A DNA stretch of 64,000 bases from Williamsia muralis (GTDB lineage Bacteria; Actinomycetota; Actinomycetes; Mycobacteriales; Mycobacteriaceae): positions 744,001 to 808,000 of the forward strand of contig NZ_PEBD01000010.1 of the NCBI RefSeq assembly GCF_002735905.1, given 5' to 3'. The notes below the pieces were generated by a model. That model had not been told where the DNA came from. It saw nothing but the letters and a program-made list of their open reading frames with translations, and searched no databases. Below are positions 1 to 8,786 of the stretch, piece by piece. Position 1 is the stretch's first letter. Every line of letters starts with the position of its first letter. The position numbers and the translations under genes are program-made.

Positions 1-645
1 CTCGCCGGCCTCCACGGCCCCCGGTGGTGCGACCCGACTCTGCTCGACATCGATGGGATGTCCATCAACGGCCCCGACGATGCCAAAATGATGGCCGAAC
101 TCTACGGTCCGGCGACGGAGATCTTCGTCGAGGCGCTCGGTGACCTGATCGCCGAGGAGGATCGCCAGACGTTGTGGGAATGCGTGGACGTCTGCGAGGC
201 CTGGACGCTGGGACGAGCCGAACGCTTCGGTCTGGTACACGGCGACTATCGGCTCGACAATTTGCTCTTTCCTCCGGACGGCGGGCCGGGAGTGTCGGCC
301 ATCGATTGGCAGACACTGAGTTTGGCGCTGCCGGCACGCGATCTCGCATACTTTCTGGGCACCAGCCTCTCACCACAGCAGCGGCGAACCCACGAATCGG
401 CACTGGTCGCGGACTACCACCAAGCACTTGTGTCATACGGGGTCACCGACTACGACCTCGATGCGTGCTGGGACGACTATCGGTTCGCGATGGTCCAGGG
501 ACCACTGGTGTCGGTGTTCGGGTGTGCATACGGAAGTCGCACCGATCGTGGCGACCGGATGTTCGCGGCGATGGTGGCTCGATCGTGTGCGGCTATCCGC
601 GATCTCGGCACGATCGCGTTGGCAGCCGGATCCCCGTCGAGCTGA
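1..645 (+). CDS. Phosphotransferase of the APH/choline-kinase-like family (5' partial)
   Basis: The frame is open from base 1, so the start lies outside the window; 214 residues are visible. The catalytic loop HGDYRLDN (residues 80-87 of the visible part) has the Asp and Asn expected of aminoglycoside phosphotransferase folds. IDWQ at 101-104 supplies the second metal-binding Asp. The family phosphorylates small hydroxylated molecules using ATP; in actinobacteria many members are uncharacterised and often lie beside acyl-CoA metabolism genes. The substrate cannot be read from sequence. It ends 10 bases before the next gene, so the two are probably cotranscribed. Confidence 0.75.
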   Translation, partial: LAGLHGPRWCDPTLLDIDGMSINGPDDAKMMAELYGPATEIFVEALGDLIAEEDRQTLWECVDVCEAWTLGRAERFGLVHGDYRLDNLLFPPDGGPGVSAIDWQTLSLALPARDLAYFLGTSLSPQQRRTHESALVADYHQALVSYGVTDYDLDACWDDYRFAMVQGPLVSVFGCAYGSRTDRGDRMFAAMVARSCAAIRDLGTIALAAGSPSS

Positions 646-655
646 GGGTTGGCTG

Positions 656-1738
656 ATGCCGGTCGCCGCTGAGAGAAAGACGCGCGTGATCCAATGGGCC
701 ACCGGGGCAGTGGGTATCGAGGCCTTGCGCGGCATCCTCGACCATCCCGATCTCGAACTGGCCGGTGTCAGGGTGTACTCGAGTAACAAGCATGGTGTCG
801 ATGCCGGTGTGTTGGCCGGCCGATCGACGGTGGGCGTCGCGGCGACCACCAGTCTCGACGAGGTGGTCCAGTCGGACGCCGATTGTGTCCTCTACACACC
901 CCGCAGTCCGTCGATCGAAGACGTATGCTCCCTTTTGGCGTCCGGGAAGAACGTCGTGACAACATCATTCGGCTTTCACACCGCGCGTGCTGACGGTCCC
1001 GACAAAGACCGCCTTCGCGAGGCCTGTGAGGCGGGCGGAACGTCATTGCACGGCACGGGCCTCAACCCCGGCAACCTCGGCGTCGTGTTGCCTTTGGCAT
1101 TGTCCGGGCTGACGCGCGACGTCACGAACGTGAAAGTTCAGGAGCGGGCCGATTGGTCTGTCTACGAGAGTCTGGACATAACGTTCGACCAGATGCGGTT
1201 CGGAAGTCCGGTGGGTGAGGTGACACCGGAATGCGAAGGCCTGAAGTTCACCAGTGACCTTTTCCGGGAACAGGTGTGGCTCGTGGGGGACGCACTGGGC
1301 CTCGACCTGGACGAGGTGGTGACCGACCTGCAGGTGATCCCGGCGTCCGTCGACCACGAGGTCTTCGGTCGCACCCTCAAGGCCGGCACGGTGGCAGGTC
1401 AGTGGTGGCGGTGGATCGGTCGCTCAGCGGGACACATCCGCGTCGAGGTGGAGGCCGTGTGGACGGTGGGGGAGCGTCCGCCGTCGGATTGGCCCGCGCC
1501 TCAACATGGTTGGACGATCACACTCGAGGGCACCCCATCGGCTCAGGCCCACATCGTCACCCTGGCCAGTTTCGTTCGTGATGTCTCCCTGGCAGAACAC
1601 GTCAACGCGGCCAGCGTCGCCACTGCCGCTCAGGCCGTGAACTCGGTGGCCGCAGTGGTCGCCGCACCACCGGGATTTGTCACCATCGCGGATCTGCCCC
1701 TGATTCGGAACCGTCATGCGGTGGCCAGAGCGACCTGA
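656..1738 (+). CDS. NAD(P)-binding dehydrogenase, dihydrodipicolinate-reductase-like
   Basis: 360 residues from an ATG 10 bases after the upstream stop. The N-terminus has a Rossmann-type nucleotide loop (WATGAVG, residues 14-20) followed by the arrangement seen in DapB N-terminal-like proteins and 2,4-diaminopentanoate dehydrogenase relatives. Long actinobacterial proteins of this kind are usually annotated as dihydrodipicolinate reductase, but they are larger than true DapB (about 250 residues) and are unlikely to serve lysine synthesis. The open frame extends upstream, but that part overlaps the preceding gene, so the ATG at 656 is preferred. It converges on the HNH gene with only 14 bases between. 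Confidence 0.7.
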   Translation: MPVAAERKTRVIQWATGAVGIEALRGILDHPDLELAGVRVYSSNKHGVDAGVLAGRSTVGVAATTSLDEVVQSDADCVLYTPRSPSIEDVCSLLASGKNVVTTSFGFHTARADGPDKDRLREACEAGGTSLHGTGLNPGNLGVVLPLALSGLTRDVTNVKVQERADWSVYESLDITFDQMRFGSPVGEVTPECEGLKFTSDLFREQVWLVGDALGLDLDEVVTDLQVIPASVDHEVFGRTLKAGTVAGQWWRWIGRSAGHIRVEVEAVWTVGERPPSDWPAPQHGWTITLEGTPSAQAHIVTLASFVRDVSLAEHVNAASVATAAQAVNSVAAVVAAPPGFVTIADLPLIRNRHAVARAT

Positions 1739-1752
1739 GCTGCGGTTCGCGT

Positions 1753-3072
1753 TCAGGCCGTGTATCCATGCGGACGTGTTGTAAACGTTTGTCCGTACTG
1801 GGTTGTCCAGGTAATTGATCGGTCGGTGTGCATACGCGATTCCCAGTAGCCGAGTGTTTTGCGTTTGTGGTCGGGGCGGCAGGCAGCTTCGAGGTTCTCC
1901 TCGATCGTCCATCCGCCCGATTCGGCGTCGGAGTGGTTGAACGGGATGATGTGGTCGATTTCGCAATCGGCGGCTGGTGTTGTGCATTCGGGGGCGCGAC
2001 AGGTTCCGTCACGCGCGACGATGAAATCGCGCAGTGCCTGTGAGGGCTGGTAGGTGAGAGCTCCCGGTGGTGGTTCAGTATGTCCGCCGTGGCCATCGGC
2101 TGGGAACAGCCCGGGTGGTGGCGACATCGCGCCGGGCTTACGATGGCGACCCTGAGCGAAGTTGTTCGCTTCTTGGAACAGCCCCTGCCAGGTGGCGTCG
2201 GCGGCGAGTTGTTGGGCCAGAGCGGGATCGATGACACCGTAACCCTCGAGAATCGGTACTCGTCCGACCAGTCCGGCCAACGTTTGGGCGTCGGTGTGGA
2301 TCTTGATCAACGGTCTGGGTGATGCGGGCGCCGGGCGGCGGTCTTTTTCCGGGCAGTCATCGCGATCGCAGATGCAATCGAGGTGGCCCCGGCCCCGCAT
2401 GACTGCAATGAATGCGTCAGCCCGTCGCTGGTGAGGTTCACGTCGGTCGCGGGCACAGACGGAGTCCATCGCTGCCCTTATCCGGCTGTCGAGTTCGGCG
2501 GCTTCGGCGGCGCCGATCGTAGCGGAGACGTGTGCCAGCCCGTTCAGATCTCGAGACGACCGATAGTCGCGATGCGGCTCTACTGATCTGCGTCGCTCAG
2601 CAGCACCGTGGGGGTCGGCGGCGATGACCAGCCTGTCAAGTTCGTCGCGCAAGGTTGTTCGCGGAAGTCGTTGCCGGGCAATGGCAATCGCCCCGGATTC
2701 GAGTTGGGACAGCAAGTTGTCGTCCAGGCCCTGTAGCGCGGTGACAATCTCGCGGACATGAGTGAAGCCGATGTCTCCTGCTTCGAACGCCGCCCTCGTG
2801 TGGTGGAAGCGGTCGCGTAGTTGCAGTCCGTTGTCGATGTAGATCCCGGCCATCGTGCGCGAGACTTCGAGCAGCATCGACACTTCTGCCACCGGAATAC
2901 GGGCCGCTTTGTCCAGGTTCCCCGAGATGGCGAGTTCTTCCTGCACCCGCAGGTCTGCGAGTTCGACAACGTCTGCAATCTTTTGTGCGAATCGCCGATT
3001 CTCCTCGCGCGGGACCAGTAGCAAATCCTCGGCCAGCTGTGTGATCCGAGTTCCCCCCTCGACCAGCATCAT
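1753..3072 (-). CDS. DUF222 / 13E12-repeat family protein with C-terminal HNH nuclease domain
   Basis: 439 residues. The long alpha-helical N-terminal part resembles DUF222, and the C-terminus carries an HNH endonuclease motif at about residues 358-407: a Cys pair (CRAPEC), the DHIIP histidine, Asn in ENLEAAC and a final DHK. This is the architecture of the 13E12 repeat proteins, which occur in many copies in mycobacterial and Gordonia genomes. They are presumed DNA-binding nucleases, sometimes linked to mobile elements, but their role is not established. The start overlaps a probable -10 box region, giving a nearly leaderless transcript. No neighbouring transposase or repeats were seen. Confidence 0.85.
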   Translation of the reverse strand: MMLVEGGTRITQLAEDLLLVPREENRRFAQKIADVVELADLRVQEELAISGNLDKAARIPVAEVSMLLEVSRTMAGIYIDNGLQLRDRFHHTRAAFEAGDIGFTHVREIVTALQGLDDNLLSQLESGAIAIARQRLPRTTLRDELDRLVIAADPHGAAERRRSVEPHRDYRSSRDLNGLAHVSATIGAAEAAELDSRIRAAMDSVCARDRREPHQRRADAFIAVMRGRGHLDCICDRDDCPEKDRRPAPASPRPLIKIHTDAQTLAGLVGRVPILEGYGVIDPALAQQLAADATWQGLFQEANNFAQGRHRKPGAMSPPPGLFPADGHGGHTEPPPGALTYQPSQALRDFIVARDGTCRAPECTTPAADCEIDHIIPFNHSDAESGGWTIEENLEAACRPDHKRKTLGYWESRMHTDRSITWTTQYGQTFTTRPHGYTA

Positions 3073-3095
3073 GACCCCAGTATAGAGACGGGGTC
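3073..3095 (-). promoter_or_regulatory. Promoter and GACCCC/GGGGTC inverted repeat of the HNH gene
   Basis: On the minus strand a TATACT -10-like box (3084-3079) stands only 6 bases before the ATG at 3072, which predicts a leaderless mRNA. It is flanked by a perfect inverted repeat, GACCCC (3073-3078) and GGGGTC (3090-3095), so a dimeric regulator bound here would cover the -10. No convincing -35 was seen. This is pattern-based inference. Confidence 0.4.
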
Positions 3096-3163
3096 TGACA
3101 TCTTTTCGGACGAATGAGAGTGCCTTGCAACGTTTGTCGGGTCAGCATCGTCAACTGCGGTAT

Positions 3164-4012
3164 CTACCCCAACAACAACTCGCCACTCTTGACCCCGGCG
3201 ACCACGCCTCCGTCGACGAGGAGGTCGGTACCGGTGATGAAGCCGGCCTTGACCGGTTCGAGCAGGAATTCGGCTGCGGCAGCCACGTCTTCGGCGGTGC
3301 CGAAACGGCCGGCCGCAGAGTGGTTCACCATCGCCTCGTACGCCTGATGTGCGAACTCGGCGTTGAACTCGGCCCAGCCCATGGCGGTGGCGATGACGCC
3401 GGGGCTGATGCAGTTCACCCTGGCGCCGCGCCGAGCCCATGTTGGCGCTGCGTACTGGACGCGTAGCTGATTGCCCCGTTTGCAGTAGCCGTAGGTCAGG
3501 GCCCGGGTCAGATCGTCGGGCAGGCCCGTGATGTCGAGGACCTTGGCCGCGGACAATTCGTCGACGGGCGCTGTCGCAAGGATCTTTGCTGCCTCTTCGT
3601 CGACCGCGGCACCGAGGATATGGCCGGCAACGCTGGCGATGTAGACGCCGGCGCCACCGTCGGCGATCACACCGCCGAACACGTCCAGCGACAAGGCAGT
3701 TCCGACGAGATCCACCTCGATTATTCGCGCGGCCGGAGCCTGGGCGGGGGAGAGGCCGGCCGTGTGCACGAGCGAGGTGATCGAGCCGAGGCCGAGCGCG
3801 ATATCGGCAAGGCGGCTCAGTGACTCGCGGTCACTGACATCGACCTGTTGTGTATGGACGTCGTACCCGCTGTGTCGCAGCGATTCTGCGAGTGACTCGA
3901 GTCTGTCGACGTCGAAGTCGGCCAGGACAACCGGACGGCCGGTGCCCAAGCGTCTCGCTATCGCTTCACCCATGCCGCCCACGCCGATGACAACCAGGAC
4001 AGATTTCGACAT
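3164..4012 (-). CDS. Short-chain dehydrogenase/reductase (SDR)
   Basis: 282 residues from an ATG at 4012, chosen because AGGAG stands before it and the nucleotide-binding Gly motif (GVGGMG) follows within the first 15 residues; the upstream extension of the frame is basic, low-complexity and unlike the family. A YGYCK segment provides the SDR YxxxK catalytic pair. The usual TGxxxGIG loop is replaced by IGVGGMG, a modest divergence. SDRs oxidise alcohols or reduce ketones with NAD(P)H. It lies 47 bases upstream of (and antisense-adjacent to) the TetR gene end, so it may follow TetR in the same transcript. Confidence 0.8.
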   Translation of the reverse strand: MSKSVLVVIGVGGMGEAIARRLGTGRPVVLADFDVDRLESLAESLRHSGYDVHTQQVDVSDRESLSRLADIALGLGSITSLVHTAGLSPAQAPAARIIEVDLVGTALSLDVFGGVIADGGAGVYIASVAGHILGAAVDEEAAKILATAPVDELSAAKVLDITGLPDDLTRALTYGYCKRGNQLRVQYAAPTWARRGARVNCISPGVIATAMGWAEFNAEFAHQAYEAMVNHSAAGRFGTAEDVAAAAEFLLEPVKAGFITGTDLLVDGGVVAGVKSGELLLG

Positions 4013-4059
4013 GAACAACTCCTCGTTTTGCCCGGTCGCCAGGAGGCGCCGGGATTGTC

Positions 4060-4662
4060 TCAGGTCGGGCCGGACTGCAAGCCGGGCAACACATATCGGC
4101 GGATGTACCTCAGCACGGCCGCGTCGTCGTCGGGGTCGAGTGTGTCGCCGGGCACGGTCGCGATGCTGATGAGCGAACGCGCCACCCATTCCGAGGCCGC
4201 GACGATGTCGATGTCGGGATGGAGTTCGTGATTCTCCTGGGCGATCTCGAGGTAGGGCCGCCAGAACGCGGCGAGGTCGGGAACCAGGCCCTGCACGCCC
4301 GCGCCCGCACAGGCGGCGAACTCCTCGGGCTCATTGACCCGCAACTTCATCAACAATGCTCCGGGAGCGTCGTATGCGCTACGGCCGATGCGCACGCCGG
4401 CCGCCACCCGCTGGTCGAATCCCTCCACCTCGGCCAAAGTGGAGTGCGAATCTGCCCAGAAGGTCTCGTTCAATCGGACGATTGCGCCGCCCAGCAACGC
4501 CGACTTGTCCGGGAAGTGGCGATAGAGCCATGCCCGCGATACGCCGGCCACCTCGGCGACCTCGAGCACGGTGGTCGCGCGAATGCCTTTGGCAGCCAAG
4601 CACTGTTCGGCGGCATCGAGAAGCCGGTCGTGCACACTGCGGGTATCGGCGGTGTCGGTCAC
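4060..4662 (-). CDS. TetR/AcrR family transcriptional repressor
   Basis: 200 residues starting at GTG 4662, preceded by GAGGA at good spacing. The longer open frame would run into the divergent monooxygenase gene and is rejected. The N-terminal helix-turn-helix is clear (TTVLEVAEVAGVSRAWLYRHF, roughly residues 28-48 in pieces), followed by a divergent ligand-binding domain. It is divergent from the flavin monooxygenase gene, with two similar palindromes in the 133 bases between, which is the classical layout for autoregulation plus control of the adjacent catabolic genes. The inducer is unknown; a hydrophobic substrate of the monooxygenase or a CoA ester would be typical. Confidence 0.88.
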   Translation of the reverse strand: MTDTADTRSVHDRLLDAAEQCLAAKGIRATTVLEVAEVAGVSRAWLYRHFPDKSALLGGAIVRLNETFWADSHSTLAEVEGFDQRVAAGVRIGRSAYDAPGALLMKLRVNEPEEFAACAGAGVQGLVPDLAAFWRPYLEIAQENHELHPDIDIVAASEWVARSLISIATVPGDTLDPDDDAAVLRYIRRYVLPGLQSGPT

Positions 4663-4716
4663 GGGCGATGGGTCCTCGCTGTTGTCGGCCGGGCAGGGGC
4701 AAACGTACCAAAACGC

Positions 4717-4742
4717 GTAGACAGATTCTCGATTCTGTGTAC
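4717..4742. promoter_or_regulatory. Candidate TetR operator O1 (9-8-9 palindrome)
   Basis: GTAGACAGA (4717-4725), an 8-base spacer, then TCTGTGTAC (4734-4742). The half-sites match as GTAnACAGA on both strands, with one mismatch in nine. It lies between the divergent TetR and monooxygenase genes. Confidence 0.6.
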
Positions 4743-4749
4743 TCTCCGT

Positions 4750-4775
4750 GTGAACAGGTTCTAGTTTCTGTCTAC
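4750..4775. promoter_or_regulatory. Candidate TetR operator O2 (9-8-9 palindrome)
   Basis: GTGAACAGG (4750-4758), an 8-base spacer, then TCTGTCTAC (4767-4775). It has the same half-site geometry as O1; the right half equals the reverse complement of the left half of O1. Centres of O1 and O2 are 33 bases apart, three helical turns. The left part (4750-4763) also fits a KstR-like box at 7 of 8 fixed positions, which is an alternative reading. Confidence 0.55.
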
Positions 4776-4795
4776 TTCGCTCGCTAGGAGCCGCT

Positions 4796-6142
4796 ATGCC
4801 AGGACCCACCACCGCCATCATCGGCGCCGGAATCAGCGGTCTGACCGCCGGCAAGATGCTGGCCGACTACGGCGTGCCGTACACGTGCTTCGAGATGTCC
4901 GATCGGATCGGCGGCAACTGGGCGTTCGGAAACCCCAACGGGCACAGTAGCGCTTACCGCTCGCTGCACATCGACACTTCGAAACACCGGCTGTCTTTCC
5001 GTGACTTCCCGATGCCGCAGCACTACCCGGACTTTCCGCACCACACGCAGATCAAGTCGTATCTCGAGGACTATGCCGAGGCGTTCGACCTCAAGGACAA
5101 CATCGAGTTCGAGAACGGCGTCAAGCATGCCCGACGTTTGGAATCCGGGGGCTGGGAACTGCAGACGCAGGATGGGCAGACGCGGCTGTTCGACTTCCTG
5201 GTGGTTGCCAATGGGCACCACTGGGACCCGCGCATGGCGGACTTCCCCGGCGAGTTCACCGGTGAGTCGATTCACGCCCACCACTACGTCGATCCGCAGA
5301 CCCCGCTCGCGTTCACCGGCAAGCGGATCCTGGTGGTGGGTATCGGCAACAGCGCGGCCGACATCGCGGTGGAGTTGTCGTCCAAAGCGCTGAGCAACCA
5401 TGTGACGCTGTCCACCCGGTCCGGTGCCTGGATCGTCCCCAAGTACATCGCGGGCCGACCTGCGGACAAGTACTTCAAGACCAGTCCCCACATCCCGCTG
5501 TCATGGCAGCGAAAGCTGGTGCAGCTCGGCCAGCCGCTCAGTGCGGGGCGACCGGAGAACTTCGGGCTGCCCACTCCCAATCACAAGTTCTTCGAGGCGC
5601 ATCCGACGCAGTCGGTGGAACTGCCGCTGCGGCTCGGGTCGGGCGATGTCATCCCCAAGCCCAACGTCAGTCGCCTCGACGGGGCCACAGTGCATTTCGA
5701 CGACAACACACAGTCCGACTTCGACATCATCATCTACGCCACGGGGTACAACATCACCTTCCCGTTCTTCGACGAGGACTTCGTGAGTGCTCCCGACAAC
5801 CACATCCCGCTGTACAAGCGGATGTTCAAGCCCGGCATCGACGATCTGGCCTTCGTCGGATTCGCCCAGTCGACACCCACGTTGTTCCCGTTTGTCGAGT
5901 GCCAGTCCCGCCTCGTTGCGGCGTATGCGGTTGGTCGCTACCGGCTGCCGCCGGTGGCCGAAATGGAAGAGGTCATCATCAGCGACCAGCAGAAGTACAC
6001 CGGCCACATGCTCGATCGTCCGCGGCACACACAGCAGGTCGATTTCTTCATCTACGAGCACGACATGAGGGTGAAGGAATTGCCGGACGGACTGCGCCGC
6101 GCCAGAGAAATGGGTGCACCGGCATGGGCGGGGGTGTCCTGA
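4796..6142 (+). CDS. Flavin-containing monooxygenase (FMO/Baeyer-Villiger type)
   Basis: 448 residues. An FAD-binding GAGISG motif is at residues 10-15, the FMO identifying motif FxGxxxHxxxY is FTGESIHAHHY at 154-164, and a second NADPH-binding GIGNSA is at 182-187. The Tyr at the motif end is typical of classical FMOs rather than type I Baeyer-Villiger enzymes (which have Trp), so N/S-oxygenation, hydroxylation or Baeyer-Villiger oxidation all remain possible. The gene starts behind AGGAG right after the twin operators and is followed at once by an alpha/beta hydrolase, suggesting oxidation of a ketone to an ester that is then hydrolysed. Confidence 0.88.
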   Translation: MPGPTTAIIGAGISGLTAGKMLADYGVPYTCFEMSDRIGGNWAFGNPNGHSSAYRSLHIDTSKHRLSFRDFPMPQHYPDFPHHTQIKSYLEDYAEAFDLKDNIEFENGVKHARRLESGGWELQTQDGQTRLFDFLVVANGHHWDPRMADFPGEFTGESIHAHHYVDPQTPLAFTGKRILVVGIGNSAADIAVELSSKALSNHVTLSTRSGAWIVPKYIAGRPADKYFKTSPHIPLSWQRKLVQLGQPLSAGRPENFGLPTPNHKFFEAHPTQSVELPLRLGSGDVIPKPNVSRLDGATVHFDDNTQSDFDIIIYATGYNITFPFFDEDFVSAPDNHIPLYKRMFKPGIDDLAFVGFAQSTPTLFPFVECQSRLVAAYAVGRYRLPPVAEMEEVIISDQQKYTGHMLDRPRHTQQVDFFIYEHDMRVKELPDGLRRAREMGAPAWAGVS

Positions 6143-6143
6143 G

Positions 6144-7124
6144 ATGAGTTCAGCCGAGAACACCTTCAGTGACGTCACCTTCGAGTCGGGCGGAACCCGT
6201 TGCGCTGCCTGGCACTTCACCGCGACCACTGATGCGCTCGATGGCCCGGCCGGCCGGCCGGTGGTGGTGATGGCGCACGGTCTGGGCGGCACGAAGGATT
6301 CCGGACTGGCGCCTTTCGCCGAGAGTATCGCCGCGGCAGGCATGGACGTCTTGGCGTTTGACTACCGAGGGTTCGGTGACTCCGACGGCTCGCCGCGGCA
6401 GACGGTGTCGATCAGTGGCCAGATCGACGACTACCGCGCCGCGATGACAACCGCGGCCGCCTTGCCGGGTGTGGATCCGAATCGGATTGTGCTGTGGGGG
6501 GTCTCGTTGTCCGGGGGACACGTGTTGACCGCCGCCGCGGGCCGGGACGACGTCTGCGCGGTCGTCTCGCTCACACCGCTGGTGAACGGCGCTGCCGCCG
6601 GCCGGCTCGCTTTCGCACACCACCCCGTCTCGGCCATCGCGAAATCCACTGCGGCAGGCGTGCGCAGCCGACTGTCAGGGTTACGAGGCGGCGCCGGGAT
6701 CATGATGCCGATCGTGGGCAGCCCGGGTGAAGTCGCAGCTCTGACACTGGACGGTTCTTACGCGGACTACATGGCCATCGCGGGGCCCACCTGGCGCAAC
6801 GAGATCGACGCGAGCATCGGGCTCGAGCTGGGTCGCCTCCGGGCCGACAAGTCGGCCAAGGATGTGCGGTGTCCGGTGCTGGTGCAGGTGGCGGACTTCG
6901 ACCGTAGTGCACCGCCGCACGCCGCGGGCAAGGCGGCGTTCACGGCGCGGGCCGAGGTGCGCCACTATCCGTGCGACCACTTCGGTGTGTGGCCCGGTCA
7001 GGACTGCTTCGATTCGGCCGTGACCCATCAGGTCTCGTTTCTCCGCCGACACCTTGAGACGCCGGCGAACGACGAACCCCGGCAAAAGTCCTCCGCGGCC
7101 GCCGAACCCGTGGTCGCCGGCTGA
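6144..7124 (+). CDS. Alpha/beta hydrolase (serine esterase/DLH-like)
   Basis: 326 residues, ATG one base after the monooxygenase stop, so translation is coupled. HGLGG forms the oxyanion region, and WGVSLSGG at about residues 118-125 is the nucleophile elbow with Ser121. A late His (DHFGVW) fits the catalytic His. This serine-hydrolase subgroup includes X-Pro dipeptidyl-peptidase-like and dienelactone-hydrolase-like esterases. Position after a flavin monooxygenase suggests hydrolysis of its ester product, but this is inference from context. The last 20 or so residues are a disordered-looking tail. Confidence 0.82.
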   Translation: MSSAENTFSDVTFESGGTRCAAWHFTATTDALDGPAGRPVVVMAHGLGGTKDSGLAPFAESIAAAGMDVLAFDYRGFGDSDGSPRQTVSISGQIDDYRAAMTTAAALPGVDPNRIVLWGVSLSGGHVLTAAAGRDDVCAVVSLTPLVNGAAAGRLAFAHHPVSAIAKSTAAGVRSRLSGLRGGAGIMMPIVGSPGEVAALTLDGSYADYMAIAGPTWRNEIDASIGLELGRLRADKSAKDVRCPVLVQVADFDRSAPPHAAGKAAFTARAEVRHYPCDHFGVWPGQDCFDSAVTHQVSFLRRHLETPANDEPRQKSSAAAEPVVAG

Positions 7125-7175
7125 CGCCGCTGCCGAACCCCACAAACGACCAGTTCCGAACAGATCGAGGTAACG

Positions 7176-8765
7176 ATGGCCGACACGATTCAGCAACTTC
7201 TCCGCCAACGCGCTGACGACACGAGTGTGGCGGTGAAGTACGGCGACCAGACGTGGACCTGGAGCGAACACATCGCCGACGCCGAAGCGCAGGCGTCGGC
7301 GCTGATCGGCGTCGCCGACAAGGAGCGCCCCCTGCACGTGGGTGTGCTGCTGGCCAACACCCCGGACATGCTCAGCGCCATGGCGGCTGCAGGTCTGGGC
7401 GGCTACGTCCTGTGCGGTATCAACAACACCCGGCGGGGTCCGGGGCTGGTTGCCGACATCGTGCGTGCGGACTGCCAGATCCTGATCACCGACGCCGAAC
7501 ACCTGCCACTCCTGGACGGTCTGTCGCTGCCGGGCGTGCGGGTCTTCACCACGGACTCGGCGGAGTGGACCCAGCTCAAGCGCGACGCGGGACCCCTTGT
7601 CCCGCACCACGAGGCGCAGGTCACCGACACCTTCATGATGATCTTCACCTCGGGAACCAGCGGCGATCCGAAAGCGGTTCAGGTGGCTCACATGATGGTG
7701 CTGTTCGCCGGTCAGATGCTCGCGGAGAAGTACGAACTGGGTCCGGCCGACACGTGTTACCTCTCCATGCCGCTGTTCCATTCCAACGCGGTGCTCGCCG
7801 GCTGGAGTGTGGCCGTCAACGCCGGGGCCGCCATGGCTCCGGCCACGTTCTCGGCGTCGCGGTTCGTCGACGACATCCGGCGGTACGGCGCCACGTACAT
7901 GAATTACGTCGGCAAGCCGCTGGCGTACGTGCTGGCCACCGAAGAGCGGCCCGACGATGCAGACAATCAACTCCGGGTGGCCTTTGGCAACGAGGCCACC
8001 GACCGCGACATCATCGAGTTCGGCCGGCGTTTCGGCTGCACCGTCTGGGACGGTTTCGGCTCCACCGAGAGTGCTGTCATCATCACCCGCGAAGAGGGCA
8101 CACCCCTGGGGTCGATCGGGAAGGGTTTCCCGGGAGTCGCGATCTACAACTCCACCACCATCGAAGAATGTGCTGTGGCGCAATTCGACGAATCGGGTGC
8201 GCTGGCCAATGCCGATGAAGCCGTCGGTGAGATCGTCAATCTCGAAGGGGCAGGGTTCTTCTCGGGCTACTACAACGACCCCGGCGCCACAGAGGACCGG
8301 ATGCGTCACGGGATGTTCTGGTCCGGAGACCTGGCCTACCGCGATGCCGATGGATGGATTTACCTCGCCGGCCGGACCGCTGACTGGATGCGGGTCGACG
8401 GGGAGAACATGGCTGCCGCGCCGATCGAGCGGATCTTGCTGCGGCTACCAGAACTCAATCGGGTTGCCGTGTACGCGGTTCCCGACGTCGCGGTCGGCGA
8501 CCAGGTGATGGCCGCGATCGTGTTGCAGGACGACGCCACGCTGACCCCGGAGCGGTTCGAGGAGTTCTTGGCGGCCCAGCCCGACCTGTCGCCCAAGGCG
8601 TGGCCGCGTTACGTGCGAGTGGCAGAGGATCTCCCGTCCACCGCGACGAACAAGGTGCTCAAGCGCGCCCTGGTTGCCGAAGGACCGACCCCGGGTACCG
8701 GCGAACTGTGGATCCGGGAGGCGCGAGGCACCTCCTACGACATCGCCAGCACGGCGGTGCACTAG
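7176..8765 (+). CDS. Acyl-CoA synthetase, FadD1/FadD17-like
   Basis: 529 residues of the AMP-binding enzyme superfamily. The P-loop FTSGTSGDPK is at residues 157-166, an FGSTES segment marks the A5 motif and SGDLAYRDADG the A7/A8 hinge. The C-terminal lysine region (TATNKVLKR) is present. It makes acyl-CoA from a carboxylic acid, ATP and CoA. By overall sequence it recalls mycobacterial FadD1/FadD17, of which FadD17 is linked to sterol side-chain activation; the present substrate is unknown. It lies 51 bases after the hydrolase gene, so it may activate the acid released by hydrolysis. Confidence 0.88.
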   Translation: MADTIQQLLRQRADDTSVAVKYGDQTWTWSEHIADAEAQASALIGVADKERPLHVGVLLANTPDMLSAMAAAGLGGYVLCGINNTRRGPGLVADIVRADCQILITDAEHLPLLDGLSLPGVRVFTTDSAEWTQLKRDAGPLVPHHEAQVTDTFMMIFTSGTSGDPKAVQVAHMMVLFAGQMLAEKYELGPADTCYLSMPLFHSNAVLAGWSVAVNAGAAMAPATFSASRFVDDIRRYGATYMNYVGKPLAYVLATEERPDDADNQLRVAFGNEATDRDIIEFGRRFGCTVWDGFGSTESAVIITREEGTPLGSIGKGFPGVAIYNSTTIEECAVAQFDESGALANADEAVGEIVNLEGAGFFSGYYNDPGATEDRMRHGMFWSGDLAYRDADGWIYLAGRTADWMRVDGENMAAAPIERILLRLPELNRVAVYAVPDVAVGDQVMAAIVLQDDATLTPERFEEFLAAQPDLSPKAWPRYVRVAEDLPSTATNKVLKRALVAEGPTPGTGELWIREARGTSYDIASTAVH

Positions 8766-8786
8766 AGGGCAGAAGTCATCGGCGGA

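Noticed and set aside
1753-3072. Mobile element marked by the HNH protein
   Set aside because: 13E12/DUF222 proteins are common in these genomes; no terminal repeats, target duplication or other mobility gene is visible nearby.
4750-4763. KstR binding box
   Set aside because: It matches 7 of 8 fixed positions but is better explained as part of the 9-8-9 operator shared with O1. Kept only as an alternative.
6681-8309. 542-codon minus-strand open frame opposite the FadD gene
   Set aside because: Shadow frame; composition rich in Arg, His and Asp and no homology pattern.
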